From an uncultured Treponema sp. (lineage in GTDB: Bacteria > Spirochaetota > Spirochaetia > Treponematales > Treponemataceae): a stretch of DNA of 17,771 bases. The stretch is taken from the NCBI GenBank assembly GCA_937923945.1, contig CALDWC010000178.1, forward strand, positions 1-17,771. Reading direction: 5' to 3'. The notes below the pieces were generated by a model. It was not told the origin of the DNA. It saw only the letters and a program-made list of their open reading frames with translations, and ran no database searches. The translations under genes were made by a program, and so were the position numbers. Within the stretch, counting starts at the first letter, position 1. Each line of letters begins with the position of its first letter. Positions 15,710 to 17,771 of this stretch are shown in pieces.

Positions 15710-16476
15710 AATAAATTTTTTAACCTCTCAATTTCATGTTTCAAATCGCAGTCCCAGTATTCCAGTGAAAGCGGGACTTGGATCGTATATTCATCTAAAA
15801 TTTTTGTCAGCAATGCGGCGTCTTCAGCGGTAACGGGATTATGCACATCATCTATGCCGTTATTTGAATGCAAATGCACATACCCGATTTTATCGGCAGT
15901 TGCCGCAATCCAATCGGCAATCGGCGTCGATGAAAGTTTTGCATGTCCGAAATCAAAATTCATTTTCACTTGGGGCAGCCGAATGGTATTCAGTAACGAC
16001 AGAATATATGTGGGAGCCGCGTCAAGTACATTTTCCAAAACAACGGTGCCGGAAAATCCGGTTGCATCCAAGGCTTCCGCGAAAAAATCTTTTTGCAAAT
16101 TGGCAAACACCGTAAACGCATTTTGATTTGCATAACGGAGTTTTGTATTCGCATGAAAAATAACATAATCCAAATCCAGCACTTTTGCAAAAAATAAATC
16201 ACGCAAGTACAGCTTTTTACTATATCGTGCAAAATCCAAATTAAAACTTGCAATGTCAACATCCAAAAAGGAACCGTGCATTGCTTTAGTAAAATGAAAA
16301 TCCGCCAGCTCCCTTTCATATCTGCGAAGCGTTTTATATACGGCAAAATCCGGCAGTGCCGGTTCGGTAAAATCCTGCAATTCAACGCCCAACTGTAAAT
16401 CGCTAAAAAAAGACGCGTCAAATTCATCGATAGTGCGGATCGCTTTTACCGGTTTTCGTTTCATAGCGGAAGCCAT
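15706..16476 (-). CDS. TIM-barrel sugar phosphate isomerase/epimerase-like protein
   Basis: About 256 residues of the xylose isomerase-like / AP endonuclease 2 superfamily. The expected metal-binding and catalytic positions all seem present on successive strands: MHGSF, DYVIFHAN, TVVLENV, MNFDFGHAKL, YVHLHSNNGIDDVHN and PLSLEYWD. It should therefore bind divalent metal and act on a sugar, sugar phosphate or abasic site; the substrate is unknown. It is first in the unit with cobT and cobU and overlaps cobT by 4 bp, so a link to cobalamin lower-ligand handling is possible but unproven. The start is uncertain: TTG 16488, ATG 16476 and ATG 16464 are in frame and none has a clear Shine-Dalgarno. 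The best promoter candidate overlaps ATG 16476, which would favour 16464. Confidence 0.82.
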   Translation of the reverse strand: MASAMKRKPVKAIRTIDEFDASFFSDLQLGVELQDFTEPALPDFAVYKTLRRYERELADFHFTKAMHGSFLDVDIASFNLDFARYSKKLYLRDLFFAKVLDLDYVIFHANTKLRYANQNAFTVFANLQKDFFAEALDATGFSGTVVLENVLDAAPTYILSLLNTIRLPQVKMNFDFGHAKLSSTPIADWIAATADKIGYVHLHSNNGIDDVHNPVTAEDAALLTKILDEYTIQVPLSLEYWDCDLKHEIERLKNLL

Positions 16477-16503
16477 TGTATCGCGCAATCAAATTTTTTG
16501 CAA
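16475..16503 (-). promoter_or_regulatory. candidate promoter for the isomerase-cobT-cobU unit
   Basis: On the minus strand TTGCAA (16498-16503), a 17-nt spacer and TACAAT (16475-16480) match sigma-70 boxes well. The -10 box overlaps the ATG at 16474-16476, so transcription would start near 16468 and the mRNA would be nearly leaderless for ATG 16464. No other convincing promoter is seen upstream. Confidence 0.4.
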
Positions 16504-16523
16504 GCGGTGTCGCATTTAACCAC

Positions 16524-16575
16524 ATTAAGGAAACGTTGATTAAAGGCTTGACGGTCGTTTAACAGTGCTTTCTCA
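16524..16575 (+). repeat. dispersed multi-hairpin repeat, copy C (hairpin 1 fragment)
   Basis: The segment carries TTAAGGAAACGTTG (16525-16538), then ATTAAAGGCTTGACG, then GTTTAACAG and a decayed right arm. It matches hairpin 1 of copy B closely, but the rest of the element is absent after about 16575. The right arm has substitutions, so the stem is weaker than in copy B. Confidence 0.7.
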
Positions 16576-16596
16576 AGAGAGCCGCTGCATAGCTCT

Positions 16597-16690
16597 TAAT
16601 CGTACCTCGGTATAGTCTATAGTATATCCTGTATTGCGCTCGTAAGGTATCCGATACTATGTTCGTACGGTATCCTGTAATACGATATGA
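16597..16690 (+). repeat. degenerate short direct repeats
   Basis: TCGTAaGGTATCC (16640-16652) and TCGTAcGGTATCC (16663-16675) are 12 of 13 identical and 23 bp apart. TATCCTGTAATACG (16671-16684) resembles TATCCTGTATTGCG (16625-16638). An additional, weaker TCGTACCTCGGTAT lies at 16600-16613. No reading frame is preserved. Short repeats of this type suggest slippage or an old element rather than a CRISPR, because spacers are too short and irregular. Confidence 0.4.
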
Positions 16691-16723
16691 ATGGAGTTAA
16701 CGTTTAGTGTATAGTTAAAGAGA

Positions 16724-16761
16724 AATCTAGCCTATATTTCTATAGAAATATAGGCTAGATT
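16724..16761. repeat. perfect 38-bp palindrome
   Basis: AATCTAGCCTATATTTC (16724-16740), the self-complementary centre TATA (16741-16744), and GAAATATAGGCTAGATT (16745-16761) make every one of 38 bases symmetric. It is intergenic and has no T tract on either side, so it is not a typical terminator. It could be a cruciform-forming site, a dimer-binding site, or an imperfectly understood end of a mobile element. It lies between repeat copies C and D. Confidence 0.8.
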
Positions 16762-16820
16762 CTTGGAGAAACAGAGGCTATGTTTCAGATACGATACAAG
16801 GGGCAGCTTGTTCTGCTTGC

Positions 16821-17117
16821 AATAGGAAACGCTGATTAAAGGCTTGATGCCGTTTACCGGCGTTTTCATATTGTTTCTCAATGTTCAGTATAAGTGGTTC
16901 TGAATATTCACGAAACAACGATTTTAAAGGAGGCACTGAAAAATAGTCTCTAAAAACATCAGTTTTTAGAGACTTCCCTTAGTCTATTGCGAGTTTTGAA
17001 AAATTCATATAATTGTACGTAAAATTTTTCAAAACTCGACGGGCATCTCTAAAAATCTAACCCGAGTTTTTAGAGATGCCCTCAATTCTCGATTGAATTA
17101 ATCAGTGCCCACCTTAA
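16821..17117 (+). repeat. dispersed multi-hairpin repeat, copy D (split by an insertion)
   Basis: The left part matches copy B from AATAGGAAACGCTG (16821-16834) through TTGTTTCTCAATGTTCAG to GAAACAACG and GGCACTGA (16932-16939). The match resumes at AATTCTCGATTGAATTAATC (17084-17103), followed by AGTGCC at 17104-17109. Without the 144-bp interruption it is about 153 bp, like copy B. Outside hairpin 3 the flanks read GGAGG on the left and CCCACCTT on the right, the reverse of copy B, while the loop keeps copy B's orientation. Confidence 0.8.
16940..17083. mobile_element. nested 144-bp three-hairpin insertion element
   Basis: It sits inside hairpin 3 of copy D and contains three perfect stems. 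AGTCTCTAAAAAC (16945-16957) pairs with GTTTTTAGAGACT (16962-16974). CGAGTTTTGAAAAATT (16990-17005) pairs with AATTTTTCAAAACTCG (17023-17038). GGGCATCTCTAAAAA (17041-17055) pairs with TTTTTAGAGATGCCC (17067-17081). The first left arm and last right arm share TCTCTAAAAAC as an inverted repeat, so the element has terminal inverted repeats as in a MITE. It encodes no protein. No clean target duplication is visible; two bases of hairpin 3 (TT) seem replaced. Confidence 0.65.
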
Positions 17118-17189
17118 ACAGTTGGTGACTCAATTCCAAAAATGATGCAAGTGACCGGTTTAACTGCGGAAGAAATCGAAAAACTGTAG
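17118..17189 (+). pseudogene. C-terminal remnant of an Rpn / PD-(D/E)XK transposase-family gene
   Basis: Between an in-frame TAA (17115-17117) and TAG (17187-17189) the frame encodes 23 residues ending MMQVTGLTAEEIEKL. The ending xxxTGLxxEEIEKL is, to my knowledge, the characteristic C-terminus of Rpn-family recombination-promoting nuclease/putative transposase proteins. Everything upstream of it (the nuclease core) is missing, and repeat copy D occupies that place. The ATG pair at 17142 and 17145 has no ribosome-binding site, so this is a relic rather than a small gene. Confidence 0.6.
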
Positions 17190-17243
17190 AGATTGAAATT
17201 TTTGAAAATTAATTTCCGTGATAGAAAATATATTTTGAGCGAT

Positions 17244-17269
17244 TTTTATAAAGAAATATCTTTATAAAA
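17244..17269. other. AT-rich hairpin upstream of the ATPase promoter
   Basis: TTTTATAAAGA (17244-17254) pairs with TCTTTATAAAA (17259-17269) around the loop AATA, followed by TTTTAAAAATAAA. The stem is perfect but has only one G-C pair, so termination activity would be weak. It may be an upstream AT-rich (UP-like) element or the end of the relic gene. Confidence 0.35.
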
Positions 17270-17293
17270 TTTTAAAAATAAAATATAATGCGC

Positions 17294-17323
17294 TTGACAT
17301 TTTGTTTTATTTGGTGTTATAAT
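17294..17323 (+). promoter_or_regulatory. consensus sigma-70 promoter of the V/A-ATPase operon
   Basis: A perfect TTGACA (17294-17299), an 18-nt spacer and a perfect TATAAT (17318-17323) precede the ATPase gene, with AAGGAG at 17338-17343 six bases before its ATG. The leader would be about 20 nt. This is the strongest promoter in the window, as expected for a highly expressed ATPase operon. Confidence 0.85.
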
Positions 17324-17349
17324 TCTCATAACTATTTAAGGAGTTTTGC

Positions 17350-17771
17350 ATGGAAGTTCAACTGCAAGAAATTATCGATAAAATTAAAACCGACGGGGTG
17401 CATTCTGCTGAAGAAAAAGCCCGACAAATTTTGAACGACGCTGATGAAAAAGCGAAAGTAATCATTGAAAAAGCCCGCGAAGAAGCGGCACACATTGTAA
17501 ACAACGGCAAAGAAGAAGCAGCTCGCTTTGAAAAAGCATCTATTGCTTCAATAGAGCAGGCGAGTCGCAATACGCTTTTAGCTTTTAAAACCGGTGTTAC
17601 GGATGCCGTTTCGCAGCTGATCAGTACCGAAACTGCAAAAGCTTATGACGCCGCTGTTTTGAAAACGCTCATTCCGGAAACCGTAAAGGCGTTTGCGAGT
17701 AATACCGACGCGAATGATTTGGAAGCGGTGCTTTCAAAAGAGAATGCAAAAAAGTTGGAGAGTACGCTTTT
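17350..17771 (+). CDS. atpE: V/A-type ATP synthase subunit E, 5' part (continues past the window)
   Basis: The first 140 codons, with no stop before the window ends. The product starts MEVQLQEIIDKIKTDGV and has a long Glu/Lys/Ala-rich helix (residues about 15-70, EEKARQILNDADEKAKVII and ARFEKASIASIEQASRNTLL). This is the N-terminal coiled coil of the E stalk subunit that connects the catalytic head with the membrane sector. The segment after about 75 (AFKTGVTDAVSQLI) begins the globular C-terminal domain; the family is about 190-210 residues, so roughly one third is missing. AAGGAG at 17338-17343 fixes the start. It is presumably the first gene of the V/A-ATPase operon, because the consensus promoter lies directly upstream. 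The symbol ntpE is also used. Confidence 0.88.
   Translation, partial: MEVQLQEIIDKIKTDGVHSAEEKARQILNDADEKAKVIIEKAREEAAHIVNNGKEEAARFEKASIASIEQASRNTLLAFKTGVTDAVSQLISTETAKAYDAAVLKTLIPETVKAFASNTDANDLEAVLSKENAKKLESTL

Noticed and set aside
14077..16126. Plus-strand frames of 80-150 residues across cobU, cobT and the TIM-barrel gene
   Set aside because: They are antisense to well-supported genes and have no motif or ribosome-binding site.
16597..16690. CRISPR array
   Set aside because: The repeats are short, degenerate and irregularly spaced, and no cas genes are present.

Overview
The window looks like chromosomal DNA from a host-associated spirochaete, most likely an oral-type Treponema. The basis is a V/A-type ATPase operon starting at the right edge, two tandem lipoproteins with spirochaete-style lipoboxes, very large TPR proteins of the kind used in the spirochaete periplasm, and a CobT/CobU salvage pair next to polA and coaE. 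Base composition looks mid-40s % GC by eye (not computed), which would suit the T. vincentii/T. medium side better than T. denticola. No rRNA, tRNA, CRISPR array, prophage or complete transposase gene was found.

Layout. (1) 1-4783: two divergent TPR genes, a 402-residue cytoplasmic-looking protein on the minus strand and a 1081-residue bitopic protein on the plus strand. (2) 4854-10337, plus strand: an envelope operon of two paralogous lipoproteins, a 149-residue exported protein with an S-layer-homology-like pattern, a probable outer-membrane beta-barrel and an exported FecR-domain protein, closed by a strong terminator. The second lipoprotein has an internal promoter. (3) 10526-16476, minus strand: a TIM-barrel sugar-isomerase-like protein, cobT and cobU form one tight unit. 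polA and coaE follow with their own promoter. (4) 16477-17349: an 870-base non-coding stretch packed with repeats, inverted repeats and a transposase-family gene remnant. (5) 17294-end: a consensus sigma-70 promoter and the first 140 codons of V/A-ATPase subunit E.

How the genes fit together. The left half is devoted to the cell envelope: a membrane-anchored periplasmic TPR scaffold, then surface lipoproteins, a porin-like barrel and FecR. The right half is housekeeping and cofactor metabolism: lower-ligand activation for cobalamin (CobT, CobU), DNA repair and replication (PolA), the last step of CoA synthesis (CoaE), and ion-motive ATPase assembly.

The most unusual content is a dispersed, roughly 155-bp multi-hairpin repeat. 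There are four recognisable copies: 6424-6538 (inverted), 10401-10556, 16524-16575 (fragment) and 16821-17117. One copy is the 5' leader and ribosome-binding site of a lipoprotein gene. One supplies the last codons and the stop of coaE. One has been split by a second, 144-bp hairpin element. The third hairpin keeps pairing through a compensatory change between copies, so the folded structure appears to be under selection or to be needed for spreading. A C-terminal remnant of an Rpn/PD-(D/E)XK transposase-family gene lies directly beside the composite copy, and a perfect 38-bp palindrome lies about 60 bp before it.
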